A DNA stretch of 64,000 nucleotides, taken from Akkermansia muciniphila. Its GTDB lineage: Bacteria > Verrucomicrobiota > Verrucomicrobiia > Verrucomicrobiales > Verrucomicrobiaceae. Positions 47,149 through 56,218 of this stretch are shown piece after piece. The notes under the pieces were generated by a model. It did no database searches. It had not been told where the DNA came from and saw nothing but the letters and a program-made list of their open reading frames with translations. How positions within the stretch are numbered: position 1 is the stretch's first letter; every line of letters begins with the position of its first letter. The translations under genes and the position numbers were made by a program. The DNA is taken from positions 1-64,000 of the forward strand of contig CAMCWM010000004.1 in the NCBI GenBank assembly GCA_945882215.1, read 5' to 3'.

Positions 47149-47194
47149 GAATCTGGAAGGCGGAGATTGGGGAGGTTTGATGAGTCAATGGGTG

Positions 47195-50100
47195 TCATTC
47201 CACCTTGCACTGTGGATGCGCCGCCTTGAACTCCGCAATGGCCTTGTCCGTCACCTTGGTGCCACTGATGAAGAGCGAAGTGAGCCTGCTAAGCGACTGT
47301 AGGTGTTCTAACCCGGCGTCTGTCACCGCAGTTGACCTTAGATTCAATTGTTGGAGGTTCTGACACGCCGACAAGACTGCGACACTTGCGTTGCTAAACT
47401 GGGTGCCCTGGAGGATGAGCTCTTCCAGCACTGGCAGATACGCGGCTTCCTTCATGCCTTTGCCGGTTAAGTCGCGGACGTTGCTAATGTCCAGCGTTTT
47501 AAGATTCTTGAGTCCCACGATGTGTTTGAGCAAACGTTCTGACACGCCCGTGTTGGCTAACCTCAAACTTGTGAGGTCAGGATTGTCGGCGAGGAAGGCA
47601 AACGCGTCGTCCGTGAGTTGTGGCGCCGAGCGCACGTACATATTGCGCAACGTCTTGAGTCCCTTAAAGACCTTAAATTCCGCATCTGTCGGTTGTGGCA
47701 GGGGTGAGCCGAAGCGTTCGAAATAGATTCCTATGATGTCATAGGTTCCGTCAGGAATCACTTGTCCCGCATTCACGACAAATTCCTGGCCGTCCTTGGC
47801 AAGACGACATGACGACTGTCCGTCGCTCATGATGAACTCAGCGGCCTTGCGCCAGGAAAACTCCACCGTTTTCGTGGCCGGAGGAGCGGGCGCCGACGTC
47901 ACGATGGAAGTGGCTGCCGGCTTTTGCTGTGCAATCTTTTCGAGCAATGCCTGCACCTCCTGCGCCTGCTTGATCTTGTCCGCCTTGGTGAGTTCGGCGA
48001 TGTAGGCATCGAGCGCCTTGAGGTAGAGATCGAGCAGTGGCGCGGCCTTGGCATCGCGCTCGGTGGTGATCTTGGCAAACGCCGTGCGGTAAGTGCCGCG
48101 CAGGGCTTTGAGGGAAGCGGGTGTGTCTGCCGCATCTTCCACGGGAACGCCGCTGCCTTTTTCGATGGCGGCTTTCTCCGCATCCAGTGCGGTGATTTCG
48201 CTGAGGCTGCCTTTCGCCTGAGCGGCGGCACGGGCGCGGCTGATGCCGTTGGCGACGTAGCTTTGATTCAATGCGGCGACGGCGGCGAGGAAGGGTTTCT
48301 GGGCATCGGCCTCGTAGCGGGCCCGGAAGCCAGTTTCGAGCTGGGCGAGGCGCGGGTCAGCGGGTGGCGTGGGTGCAGGCGCGACGGCGGGCATCACAGT
48401 TTTGGGCAGGGCGCTGTCTCCGACAGCGCCGGAACCGGACGGCGGCTGCGGAGCCGCCGCCCCACCTGCCGCAAGTGGCCGCAGCTCGGCCTTGTGGAAG
48501 GTCGTGATCGTATTGAAGCAGGCGATGCCTGGATGCTTGGCGTCGGGCAGGATGAATCTCTCGTCGCCGGCGAAGCGCTTGAAGTCGCCGCTCCATTTCA
48601 CGACCTCCTTGCCGTCAAGCAGGGCGCGCAGGGAGCCTTTTCGCACCTCCACGAGGCTGCGGTGGCGCTGCCCCATCTGGAAAGTGGCAGCCTTGGCCAC
48701 GGCCTCGGTTCTCCCGGCCTCACTGATATCCTTGCCATCGAGCTTCGGCCCGAAGCCGCACACGGTGACGCCAGGATTCGGCACCCGCATTCTCCAGAGG
48801 ATCGCGCCATTCGGCGAGGGCAGAACCTGCATGACGTCCCGGTTGCCATTTTGCAGTGTGAACTCGATCTCGAAGTCGTATTCCTCGGGTACTGACTGGT
48901 TGAAGCCCAGAACCTGATAAGGCTGCAGCTTGCCATTGATTGTTTCAATCTGAGCCTGAAGTCCTTCCGGCCGAGTGAGCCACTTGCCCTTCACCGCGTC
49001 CTTTTTCACATCCACGAGGGCGAGGAGGTTCACGGCACCGGCGGATGCTGCGGCAAGGGGGGCGGGCTTCGCGGTTCCACCGTCATTCCATTCGACGATG
49101 TAACAGGATCGCGGCATGGCAGCAGGCGCGTCGTCCCATCCGCCCGTGGCGGTCATGATCAGATTGCGGCCGCTGCGGTCTGGCTGGCCGTTTGCCCAGC
49201 GTTTAAAATCAAAAGACTCCCCCGTCACCCAGCTCCAAGTGCTGTCGTCTTTCATCACGCCGCCAATCCATGCGCCCCCTACTGGAACTTTTCCATTCAA
49301 GGCAGCCGTCAGTTGATCACTTTCCTCACGCGTTGTGATGACCGCCAGAGTGCCGCCCATGGCCTTAGCCTTGTCGTAGGCCTCGTTCCACTTGAGGTTC
49401 CCCTCAACCATCTGGTAGCGGTGGCCGCCGAAGGTGAGGACATCGGAAGATTTGCTCAAAGGCGTTGTGCTTTTTGTGGTGCTGGCACTGGGGGCAGGTT
49501 TTGGATCCGATTTCGGTGCTTCTGGTGTGGACTCCGCGACGGGTTTGACTGCGGGCGGTGGTTTGCCGCCGCCCGCGAACATGAATGCCAGCACCGCGAT
49601 GACCACGACTGCCGCCGCTATTCCATAGATCATCCCGGCGTTGGATTTTTGGACGGGAACCGGTGCTGCTTTGGCAACGGGTTCTTTGCGGATGGGGGCA
49701 TCCGCGCTCCGTTGCTGCGGGGCACCGGGGCTTTTGCCCAGCGGTTTCTGCGGAAGCGATTGCTGTGCCCTCACCTGCTGCGCAGGAATGGTCTGCACAC
49801 CGGTCTTGAGTGCGGGTGTGGTGAGGATCGCATCCAGATCACGGCGTAGATCGAGCGCGGTCTGGTAGCGCCGCTCACGGTCCATCTCCATGGCTTTGCC
49901 GATGATCTTGTCGAAACGCGCATCGGTTTGCAGCGTGGCGCTCGGCATGCGGAAGGCTCCGCGCGGGATCGTGCCGGTGAGCATGTTGTAGAGCATCACG
50001 CCCACGGCGTAGAGGTCCGCACGGCCATCCAAAGGCACACCGGGCATCAACGCCTCGGGCGAAACGAAATCGGGCGTGCCCATCGCCATGTTCGTCTTCG

Positions 50101-50692
50101 TCAGACCCATTTGCGAAGGGTCGGTGGCCTTGGCGAGGCCGAAGTCGGCCACTTTGACCTGCCCCTCCATGTTGATGAGCACGTTGGCCGGTTTGATGTC
50201 CCGATGCACGATGCCGTTCTTGTGCGCGTAGCCGAGCGCATCGCAAACGTGCGCGGTGATGGAGAGCGCGTAGTCCTCCGGCAGCTTGCCCTGGCTTTGG
50301 ATCATCTTCGCCACGTCGGTGCCGTCGATGAACTCCATGACGATGTAGAGCTGGCCGTCGCTCGTTTCGCCAAAGTCGTACACATGCACAATCGAGGCGT
50401 GATTCATCTTCGCCATCGTGCGCGCCTCGTTCTTGAAACGCTCCACGAACTGCATGTCGTTCTCCGCAGCCTCCGGCGGCAGGATTTTGATGGCGACGAT
50501 GCGGTCCAGCGACTTCTGCCGGCCCTTGTACACCGCGCCCATGCCTCCCTGTCCGAGGATGCTGAGGATCTCATACGCAGGGAGCATTTCCTGCAACTGC
50601 TCGGGCGTCGGCGGCTGCCAGCGGAGATGACCGCCTGTCGTGCGCTGATAATTCGTCGGCGTCGGCTGAGGGGTGGAAGGATCGTCGGGCAT
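47195..50692 (-). CDS. Receptor Ser/Thr kinase K5: kinase-TM-CLECT-jellyroll-helical module-LRR
   Basis: A 1165-aa paralog nearly identical to K6 through the kinase domain. N-terminal motif WQPPTPEQLQEMLPAY (25-40); kinase about 42-292 (GQGGMG 47-52, Lys 69, HRDIKPAN 163-170, DFG 183-185); membrane helix about 353-373. The ectodomain has a C-type-lectin-like domain (418-535: FGGHRYQMVEGNLKW, MGGTLAVITTREESDQL, VTGESFDFKRWANGQPD), a DUF1080-like jellyroll (about 553-740), a short linker encoded by REP-like hairpins (48410-48458), the helical module (about 780-925), a WRKAAEFI cap and leucine-rich repeats to the end. Domain order equals that of K1. It has its own candidate promoter and a leader hairpin. 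Confidence 0.92.
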   Translation of the reverse strand: MPDDPSTPQPTPTNYQRTTGGHLRWQPPTPEQLQEMLPAYEILSILGQGGMGAVYKGRQKSLDRIVAIKILPPEAAENDMQFVERFKNEARTMAKMNHASIVHVYDFGETSDGQLYIVMEFIDGTDVAKMIQSQGKLPEDYALSITAHVCDALGYAHKNGIVHRDIKPANVLINMEGQVKVADFGLAKATDPSQMGLTKTNMAMGTPDFVSPEALMPGVPLDGRADLYAVGVMLYNMLTGTIPRGAFRMPSATLQTDARFDKIIGKAMEMDRERRYQTALDLRRDLDAILTTPALKTGVQTIPAQQVRAQQSLPQKPLGKSPGAPQQRSADAPIRKEPVAKAAPVPVQKSNAGMIYGIAAAVVVIAVLAFMFAGGGKPPPAVKPVAESTPEAPKSDPKPAPSASTTKSTTPLSKSSDVLTFGGHRYQMVEGNLKWNEAYDKAKAMGGTLAVITTREESDQLTAALNGKVPVGGAWIGGVMKDDSTWSWVTGESFDFKRWANGQPDRSGRNLIMTATGGWDDAPAAMPRSCYIVEWNDGGTAKPAPLAAASAGAVNLLALVDVKKDAVKGKWLTRPEGLQAQIETINGKLQPYQVLGFNQSVPEEYDFEIEFTLQNGNRDVMQVLPSPNGAILWRMRVPNPGVTVCGFGPKLDGKDISEAGRTEAVAKAATFQMGQRHRSLVEVRKGSLRALLDGKEVVKWSGDFKRFAGDERFILPDAKHPGIACFNTITTFHKAELRPLAAGGAAAPQPPSGSGAVGDSALPKTVMPAVAPAPTPPADPRLAQLETGFRARYEADAQKPFLAAVAALNQSYVANGISRARAAAQAKGSLSEITALDAEKAAIEKGSGVPVEDAADTPASLKALRGTYRTAFAKITTERDAKAAPLLDLYLKALDAYIAELTKADKIKQAQEVQALLEKIAQQKPAATSIVTSAPAPPATKTVEFSWRKAAEFIMSDGQSSCRLAKDGQEFVVNAGQVIPDGTYDIIGIYFERFGSPLPQPTDAEFKVFKGLKTLRNMYVRSAPQLTDDAFAFLADNPDLTSLRLANTGVSERLLKHIVGLKNLKTLDISNVRDLTGKGMKEAAYLPVLEELILQGTQFSNASVAVLSACQNLQQLNLRSTAVTDAGLEHLQSLSRLTSLFISGTKVTDKAIAEFKAAHPQCKVE
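48410..48458. repeat. Two adjacent REP-like hairpins inside kinase gene K5
   Basis: The first hairpin has perfect 9-bp arms, GGCGCTGTC (48410-48418) and GACAGCGCC (48422-48430), around a 3-nt loop. The second has perfect 7-bp arms, GGCGGCT (48441-48447) and AGCCGCC (48452-48458), around GCGG. Together they encode the Gly/Ser/Pro-rich linker between the jellyroll and the helical module. The spacing and GC-rich palindromes resemble interspersed REP elements. No equivalent is seen at this position in the other five kinases. Confidence 0.6.
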
Positions 50693-50694
50693 GG

Positions 50695-50712
50695 CCTGAA
50701 TGAAAATTCAGG
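50695..50712 (-). promoter_or_regulatory. Short hairpin in the leader of kinase gene K5
   Basis: Plus strand CCTGAAT (50695-50701), GAAA loop, ATTCAGG (50706-50712): a perfect 7-bp stem ending 3 bp before the K5 start codon. The corresponding K6 leader keeps only one arm. It could influence translation initiation, since no Shine-Dalgarno sequence is present. Confidence 0.35.
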
Positions 50713-50714
50713 AA

Positions 50715-50744
50715 AGGCTAGCGCAGATGCCGAGCCGAAGGCGA
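50715..50744 (-). promoter_or_regulatory. Candidate promoter of kinase gene K5
   Basis: Minus strand: TCGCCT at 50744-50739, 18-bp spacer, TAGCCT at 50720-50715. K6 has the same -35-like hexamer, the same 18-bp spacer and TAGCAT at the -10, and the flanking DNA is also similar. The conservation supports function, or simply recent duplication. Confidence 0.35.
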
Positions 50745-50841
50745 GGAAAACTTGGAGGAGTAGGACGGCATCCGTGGTGAGCGGGTTATGTCAACTTGTC
50801 AGGATCAGCCGGTAACGTGCCGCGTTGGGGCACAAACACCC

Positions 50842-53800
50842 TTACTTGATCACATTGCAGCCCGGCAGGGCCTTTCGCAGTTCGACGATACCCGCCTCAG
50901 CGATGGCGGTCGATCGGATGTCCAATTCCTTGAGCCCTTTGAAATCTTTGAGGACCGGGACGGCGCTGTCGTCGATGTTTTTGCACAGCGGCACGCCAAG
51001 CTTGGTCAGGAACTTTAGCGGTTTGAGCGCAACGATCCCCTGGAGTTTGACCGCGGTGCCTTGGGCGTAGAAAGTCTCCAGGGAGGTGATGCGGGCGATT
51101 TCTGCCAGCGCGGCATCATCCAGAGCGGGCAGATTTGCTCTGAGGGCCTTGAGTGACTTCAGACTCGTGAGCGAGCGAAAGTCAGCGGCATTCAACTGCG
51201 CACCCTGGCCAAGACTCAGTTCCTCCAGTTTTGGGAATGTCGCGACAATGGTGGCAAGACCTTCTGCCGAAATGGGGGCCTCTTCAGCCACATGCAGGGT
51301 CTTCAATTCCGTCAAGCCTTGCAGCGCAGTGAAGCCGCTGCCGGTAACGCTGGTCCGACCAAGACCGAGGGTGGTCAGCTTCGTGAGGGGCGCCAAGGCC
51401 GGGAGGGTCGCATCATTCAAAGCGGTAATGCTATCGAGATGGAGTGTTGCGAGGCTGGCGAACTTGCCAATGACCGGGTAGGTGTCCGCGCTGAGCAGAC
51501 ATCCGCTCAGATAGAGCTCTCTCAGGGATGGCATGCTCCCCCATCCGGCCAGCGTGGTGCCGCGCACTTTCATGCAACGGCTCAGGTTGATGTGCGTCAG
51601 CTTCGTGAGTGCTCCAAAGCCAGCGATGCCCTCGTCTGTGACAGGAGTGCCTTCGAGCCTGACAAATTCGAGGTTTTTCCCACCCAACAGCTCTTTCGCC
51701 CCGGCATCGTTGAGGCCGCTGTTGCTGAACCAAACCGTCTTTAGCACGGGAAGAGAAGCCAGCTTGCCCAGGCCGGCTCCGGTAAACTGGGGTGTGTCTT
51801 GAATGTGCAGATCGGTGAGGTTGGCCAGCGGTGCCAAGTGGGCAAGGACAGCATCGGTCACCGGCAGGGCACTGATCACGACACGAGTCAAGCTAGGTGT
51901 GGTGGGGATAAAGGCGAAGGCTGCATCCGTGGCCTGTATCTTGGTAAGATTGAGGGCGGTGAGTTCCTTCAGACCCGAAAACCGCGTGAAGTCGTCGTCC
52001 CGAATGCCCTGGGATTTAGGATTGCCCGTGATGTGCACTTCCAGAACGGCAAACCGTCCTGCCGGAATTTTATCCTCGCTGCTCACGATGAATGACTCGC
52101 CATTCTTGTCCACCCTCAGACTCCCTCCCACGGACACCACCCAGCGGGCGGCGTCGTACCATCGGCTGCCACGACCGCCATCTGAGGAATCCCCATTAGA
52201 AGGCGCTGGTTTGGTGCCGGGACGGCTCGTCCCAGGACGCGTGGGAGTTCCCGTCGTCACCGTGGCCGGTCCGGCATCGGTTCTCGGTTTTTGCGTGGCG
52301 ATGGTTTCACGGAGCGTCTTCACCTTCTGTGCCTCATCGATCTTGTTCCCCTTTGTGAGTTCCGCGATGTAGGCGTCCAATGCACCCAGATAGAGGTCAT
52401 AGAGCGGCGCGGCTTTCTGCGCTCGATCTGCCTCGATCTTGCCCAGCGCTGCACGGTAAGTGGTGCGCAAGGTTTTGAGGCTCACCGGCAAGGAATCGAG
52501 ATCGGCCGGAGGCAGAGGTTCGTTGTTTTCAATCCGCCGCTTCTCCGTGTCCAGCGAGGTGACTTCTTCCAACGCGCCTTTCTGCTGTGCCGCTGCGCGT
52601 GCGCGCCCGATGCCGTTGGCGACGTAGCTTTGGTTGAGGGCGGTGACGGCAGCCAGGTAGGGTTTCTCAGCGTCTGCTTCGTAACGCGCCTTGAATCCTG
52701 CGGCGAGCTGGGCAAGGCGCGGGTCGGCGGGTGGTGCGGGCGCTGAAGCGACTGCGCGCATCACCGGTGCAGGCGGGGGCATGACACTGACAGCCGCGGG
52801 AGCGGCTGGCGTGGCAACCTGGGCCGGCCGCGCCGCAGCAGGCATCGCGAGCGCTGGCTTGGAGCCATCGTCGTCCCACTCGACGAGGGAGAACAGCGGG
52901 ATGCTATTCCCCACAAAGTCCCACCGTTCGCCACGGTAGGACCAGATCAGCCGGGCGTCCGCCCTCTTGGGGATGAAGCGCTTTGCCGCCAGCGCTTCAA
53001 GGTCAAAGGCCTCACCCGTGTCACACTGCCAGGAGTTGCTGGCCGCCGACCACGAGGCGCCGAGGATGATGCCATGCCTGCTGGGGATATCAGAGAGGCC
53101 GATCAGGCCTGGTCCGATGGTTTTAGTCACAAAGTCAGCCTCCTCTTTGCTGGTAATGGTGGCGAGGTGTCCACCCATGGACTCGGCTTTCGCTTTGGCT
53201 GCGGGCCAGGCGAGCGGCTCCAAGAGCACCTGATAGCGATGACCACCGAAGGTGAGCACTTCGCCGGGTGTGGCGCTGGCCTTGGTATTCGAAGGAGAAG
53301 GCGGGGGAATGGGTTTGGGCGGTTCTTCCGTGGTTGCAGTCACCGCTGCGACCGCAGGTTTTTTTCCGCCGCCCGTGAGCATGAACGCCGCCAACGCGAT
53401 GACCACGACTGCCGCAATAATACCGTAAATCATCCCGGTGTTGGATTTTTGAACGGGGGGCGGTGCAGATTTGGCGGCGGGTTCTCTGCGGATGGGGGCA
53501 TCCGCGCTCCGTTGCTGCGGTGTTTTTCCCATCGGCTTCTGCGGCAGTGATTGCTGTGCCGCCACCTGCTGCGCGGGAATGGTCTGCATGCCGGTTTTCG
53601 CCGCTGGTGTGGTGAGGATCACGTCGAGATCACGGCGTAGATCGAGCGCGGTTTGATAGCGCAGCTCCCGGTCCATCTCCATCGCCTTGCCGATGATCTT
53701 GTCGAAACGCGCGTCGGTTTGCAGCGTGGCGCTCGGCATGCGGAAGGCACCGCGCGGGATCGTGCCGGTGAGCATGTTGTAGAGCATCACGCCCACCGCG

Positions 53801-54477
53801 TAGAGATCCGCGCGGCCATCCAGCGGCACGCCGGGCATCAGCGCCTCCGGGGAGACGAAGTCAGGCGTGCCCATGGCCATGTTCGTCTTTGTGAGGCCGA
53901 GTTGTCCCGCGTCCGTGGCCTTCGCCAGGCCGAAGTCGGCTACTTTGACCTGCCCCTCCATGTTGATGAGCACGTTGGCGGGCTTGATGTCGCGATGCAC
54001 GATGCCGTTCTTGTGTGCGTAGCCCAGCGCATCACACACATGCGCGGTGATGGAGAGCGCGTAGTCCTCCGGCAGCTTGCCCTGGCTTTGGATCATCTTC
54101 GCCACGTCCGTGCCGTCGATGAACTCCATGACGATGTAAAGCTGGCCGTCGCTCGTTTCGCCAAAGTCGTACACATGCACAATCGAGGCGTGATTCATCT
54201 TCGCCATTGTGCGCGCCTCGTTCTTGAAGCGCTCGACGAATTGCATGTCGTCTTCCGCAGCCTCCGGTGGCAGGATTTTGATGGCGACGGTGCGGTCCAG
54301 CGACTTTTGCCGGCCTTTGTACACCGCGCCCATGCCACCCTGGCCGAGGATGCTCAGAATCTCATAAGCGGGGAGCATTTCCTGCAACTGCTCGGGCGTC
54401 GGCGGCTGCCAGCGGAGATGACCGCCTGTCGTGCGCTGGTAGTTCGTCGGTGTCGCAGAGGCAGGGTCGTCAGGCAT
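50842..54477 (-). CDS. Receptor Ser/Thr kinase K6: kinase-TM-CLECT-helical module-long LRR
   Basis: A 1211-aa protein, first of the six-gene minus-strand array. N-terminal motif WQPPTPEQLQEMLPAY (23-38); kinase about 40-290 (GQGGMG 45-50, Lys 67, HRDIKPAN 161-168, DFG 181-183); membrane helix about 349-367. The ectodomain has a C-type-lectin-like domain (about 407-535: FGGHRYQVLLEPLAW, MGGHLATITSKEEADFV) and the helical module directly after it (about 586-730, no jellyroll). A cap (SRWYDAARWVVSVGG) leads into the longest leucine-rich domain of the array (about 835-1211), with repeats such as LAPLANLTDLHIQDTPQFTGAG. Fewer than about ten residues differ from K5 across the kinase domain, indicating recent duplication or gene conversion. 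Confidence 0.92.
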   Translation of the reverse strand: MPDDPASATPTNYQRTTGGHLRWQPPTPEQLQEMLPAYEILSILGQGGMGAVYKGRQKSLDRTVAIKILPPEAAEDDMQFVERFKNEARTMAKMNHASIVHVYDFGETSDGQLYIVMEFIDGTDVAKMIQSQGKLPEDYALSITAHVCDALGYAHKNGIVHRDIKPANVLINMEGQVKVADFGLAKATDAGQLGLTKTNMAMGTPDFVSPEALMPGVPLDGRADLYAVGVMLYNMLTGTIPRGAFRMPSATLQTDARFDKIIGKAMEMDRELRYQTALDLRRDLDVILTTPAAKTGMQTIPAQQVAAQQSLPQKPMGKTPQQRSADAPIRREPAAKSAPPPVQKSNTGMIYGIIAAVVVIALAAFMLTGGGKKPAVAAVTATTEEPPKPIPPPSPSNTKASATPGEVLTFGGHRYQVLLEPLAWPAAKAKAESMGGHLATITSKEEADFVTKTIGPGLIGLSDIPSRHGIILGASWSAASNSWQCDTGEAFDLEALAAKRFIPKRADARLIWSYRGERWDFVGNSIPLFSLVEWDDDGSKPALAMPAAARPAQVATPAAPAAVSVMPPPAPVMRAVASAPAPPADPRLAQLAAGFKARYEADAEKPYLAAVTALNQSYVANGIGRARAAAQQKGALEEVTSLDTEKRRIENNEPLPPADLDSLPVSLKTLRTTYRAALGKIEADRAQKAAPLYDLYLGALDAYIAELTKGNKIDEAQKVKTLRETIATQKPRTDAGPATVTTGTPTRPGTSRPGTKPAPSNGDSSDGGRGSRWYDAARWVVSVGGSLRVDKNGESFIVSSEDKIPAGRFAVLEVHITGNPKSQGIRDDDFTRFSGLKELTALNLTKIQATDAAFAFIPTTPSLTRVVISALPVTDAVLAHLAPLANLTDLHIQDTPQFTGAGLGKLASLPVLKTVWFSNSGLNDAGAKELLGGKNLEFVRLEGTPVTDEGIAGFGALTKLTHINLSRCMKVRGTTLAGWGSMPSLRELYLSGCLLSADTYPVIGKFASLATLHLDSITALNDATLPALAPLTKLTTLGLGRTSVTGSGFTALQGLTELKTLHVAEEAPISAEGLATIVATFPKLEELSLGQGAQLNAADFRSLTSLKSLKALRANLPALDDAALAEIARITSLETFYAQGTAVKLQGIVALKPLKFLTKLGVPLCKNIDDSAVPVLKDFKGLKELDIRSTAIAEAGIVELRKALPGCNVIK

Positions 54478-54502
54478 GGCGCGTGAAGAAAAAATTCAGG
54501 GA

Positions 54503-54532
54503 ATGCTACCGCAAAAGCCACGCCGAAGGCGA
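54503..54532 (-). promoter_or_regulatory. Candidate promoter of kinase gene K6
   Basis: Minus strand: TCGCCT at 54532-54527, 18-bp spacer, TAGCAT at 54508-54503. This lies in a ~60-bp block similar to the K5 upstream region. As K6 opens the array, this would be the main promoter of the ~22-kb unit. Confidence 0.35.
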
Positions 54533-54592
54533 GATAATCTTGGACGGCTATGCTCTCGCATATGCCTTTGGCTGCGAGTCGGCTCAGACTTC

Positions 54593-55204
54593 TCAAGCCT
54601 GCCGCACTCGTCGCCGACGCAGGGCAACCACAAGACATCCAGATCCCAGCAGCAAGAACCGGGAAGGCTCGGGAACATTAACCTGAATTTCGAACGCCCC
54701 TCGCGTGGTGTTCGGAAAATAGTTTACTGAAGGACCCACCGAATCATGGGTGTAGGTCTGTCCCGTGCTGCCTACGGTGTTGAAACGCCAGCCGAGATCC
54801 GAGGTGCTGGTTGACGCCAGCAGCCAGTAGGTCTGGCCGCTGACCAAGTTTGCGTCAGGGCCATCGCCCGCGATGGACACCAGTTGATCGGTGGTGCCGT
54901 TGGGCAGGGCATTCCCGGAGCCCGTCCAAAGCGTGGAGCCGAGACTGCCTGCATTGTCCGCGCGCAGTTCGAGGTCGAAGAGCGAATTGGTGCCGTTTTG
55001 CAGGGTCATCGCGATACTCACGAGCGAGAGCTCACCGGTAACCGAGGAAGTGAAAGCGTAACCCTGCGTGAAGCGCGGACTAATGCTTGCTCCCGACGTG
55101 GAATAACTGGCACCGATATTGGTGAAGGCGACAGCTGCTCGGGCGGAATGAGCGGTCAGCGCGAAGAACGCAACGAGGCACAGGCGGTGAAGGGCGCGTT
55201 TCAT
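54593..55204 (-). CDS. PEP-CTERM sorted exported protein
   Basis: The ATG at 55204 gives a signal peptide (MKRALHRLCLVAFFALTAHSARA); the longer frame from 55258 adds 18 unlikely residues. The 203-aa protein has a beta-rich middle (TGELSLVSIAMTLQNGTNSLFDLELRADN) of the choice-of-anchor R type. It ends with a PEP-CTERM sorting tag: the VPEPS motif, a hydrophobic stretch (RFLLLGSGCLVVAL) and an Arg-rich tail (RRRRVRQ). Such proteins are processed by exosortase and delivered to the outer surface or exopolysaccharide matrix. No exosortase gene is in this window. It lies upstream of the kinase array on the same strand, but the 115-bp gap and unrelated function argue against one operon. Confidence 0.85.
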   Translation of the reverse strand: MKRALHRLCLVAFFALTAHSARAAVAFTNIGASYSTSGASISPRFTQGYAFTSSVTGELSLVSIAMTLQNGTNSLFDLELRADNAGSLGSTLWTGSGNALPNGTTDQLVSIAGDGPDANLVSGQTYWLLASTSTSDLGWRFNTVGSTGQTYTHDSVGPSVNYFPNTTRGAFEIQVNVPEPSRFLLLGSGCLVVALRRRRVRQA

Positions 55205-55365
55205 GGTGCAGCGTGGAATGACCAACCCTGATTTTTCAGCGAAAATCTGCATTGGCAAGCTTCAAAACAGCCGGGAGGTTTTTCGCGCACAGGGTTCGTG
55301 CTTCCTGCTTTTTCCCGCTTTCGTGTCATACATGCGCCACGCCCGCGTCACTCAGCGGGAAATGA

Positions 55366-55890
55366 ATGGAACGCGCCGTTGCCGACCAACTCGAAGCCTT
55401 GCATCCCGACGCCTTTGGCTGGGCGCTGCATTGCTGTGCGGGCGATCATGCGCGCGCGGAGGACGTGCTGCAAAACGCGTATCTCAAACTCGCCCAAGAA
55501 CGCGCGTCCCACGATGGTCGCTCCAGCTTCAAGACGTGGTGGTTTGGCGTGATCCGCTTCACCGCGCACGAAGAGTTTCGGCGGCAGCGCTACCGCGAGT
55601 CGCTGGTGGGCAAACTGCTAGCCTTGTTCGTCGAAGAACACCATCCAGCACCATCGCGGCAGGTCGAGAAGGACGAACGCAACGCGGAGCTGCGGCGTTG
55701 CCTCGCACAACTGCCCGCGCGGCAGGCGGAGGTGTTGCATCTCGTGTTTTACCAGGACCTCACCATCCAAGAGGCGGCGAGCGTGATGCGCGTGAGCCTC
55801 GGCTCCGCGCGTCAGCATTACGAACGCGGCAAGGCGCGCCTGCGCTCGCTGCTTCAAATCCAATCCGCTCATGAACCCGCCGCCCGATGA
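55366..55890 (+). CDS. ECF-type RNA polymerase sigma factor
   Basis: A 174-aa sigma-70 family factor. Region 2 spans roughly residues 10-75 (FGWALHCCAGDHARAEDVLQNAYLKL, FKTWWFGVIRFTAHEEFRRQRYRE). Region 4 spans about 110-165 (RRCLAQLPARQAEVLHLVFYQDLTIQEAASVMRVSLGSARQHYERGKARL). The ATG at 55366 follows a purine-rich GCGGGA. The stop overlaps the next gene by 20 bp, and that gene encodes a small single-span protein that should be its anti-sigma factor. The three-gene arrangement recalls the cnrYXH-type metal-stress systems, though the gene order differs. The target promoters are unknown; autoregulation would be typical. Confidence 0.88.
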   Translation: MERAVADQLEALHPDAFGWALHCCAGDHARAEDVLQNAYLKLAQERASHDGRSSFKTWWFGVIRFTAHEEFRRQRYRESLVGKLLALFVEEHHPAPSRQVEKDERNAELRRCLAQLPARQAEVLHLVFYQDLTIQEAASVMRVSLGSARQHYERGKARLRSLLQIQSAHEPAAR

Positions 55891-56218
55891 CGATCTTCGC
55901 GCGATCTTCGCGCATCAACGCCGCTGCGATCATGAAGACGCTCCAGCCTGGCGCGATGAACTGCTGCGTGCGCCCATGAAGCAGTCTTCTCATGCGCGGC
56001 GCTGGATTCCCGTGGCGCTGGCAACGGCCTGCATCGTTTTCGCCGCGCTCTTTTTCACTCATTCACCTCCGACGGAGCCGAAATTGAGCGAGGTATTGCC
56101 CCCGCTGTTCGATTCGCCGCCCGCAGAGCTGTTCGCGAGCCTGGAGCCCTCCTTCACGACGTTTGAAGCGCCCTCCGATTTTCTTCTGCCAACCCACCTC
56201 AACATCCACATTCCATGA
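55871..56218 (+). CDS. Putative membrane anti-sigma factor
   Basis: A 115-aa protein with a short cytoplasmic N-terminus (NPPPDDDLRAIFAHQRRCDHEDAPAWRDELL), one membrane helix (RWIPVALATACIVFAALFF) and a Pro-rich periplasmic tail (SPPTEPKLSEVLPPLFD). It is positioned like an anti-sigma factor: it overlaps the sigma gene by 20 bp and the periplasmic-sensor gene by 4 bp. I see no zinc-finger (HxxxCxxC) motif, so it would be a CnrY-like minimal anti-sigma rather than the ZAS type. The assignment rests on context, size and topology, not on recognised homology. Confidence 0.7.
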   Translation: MNPPPDDDLRAIFAHQRRCDHEDAPAWRDELLRAPMKQSSHARRWIPVALATACIVFAALFFTHSPPTEPKLSEVLPPLFDSPPAELFASLEPSFTTFEAPSDFLLPTHLNIHIP

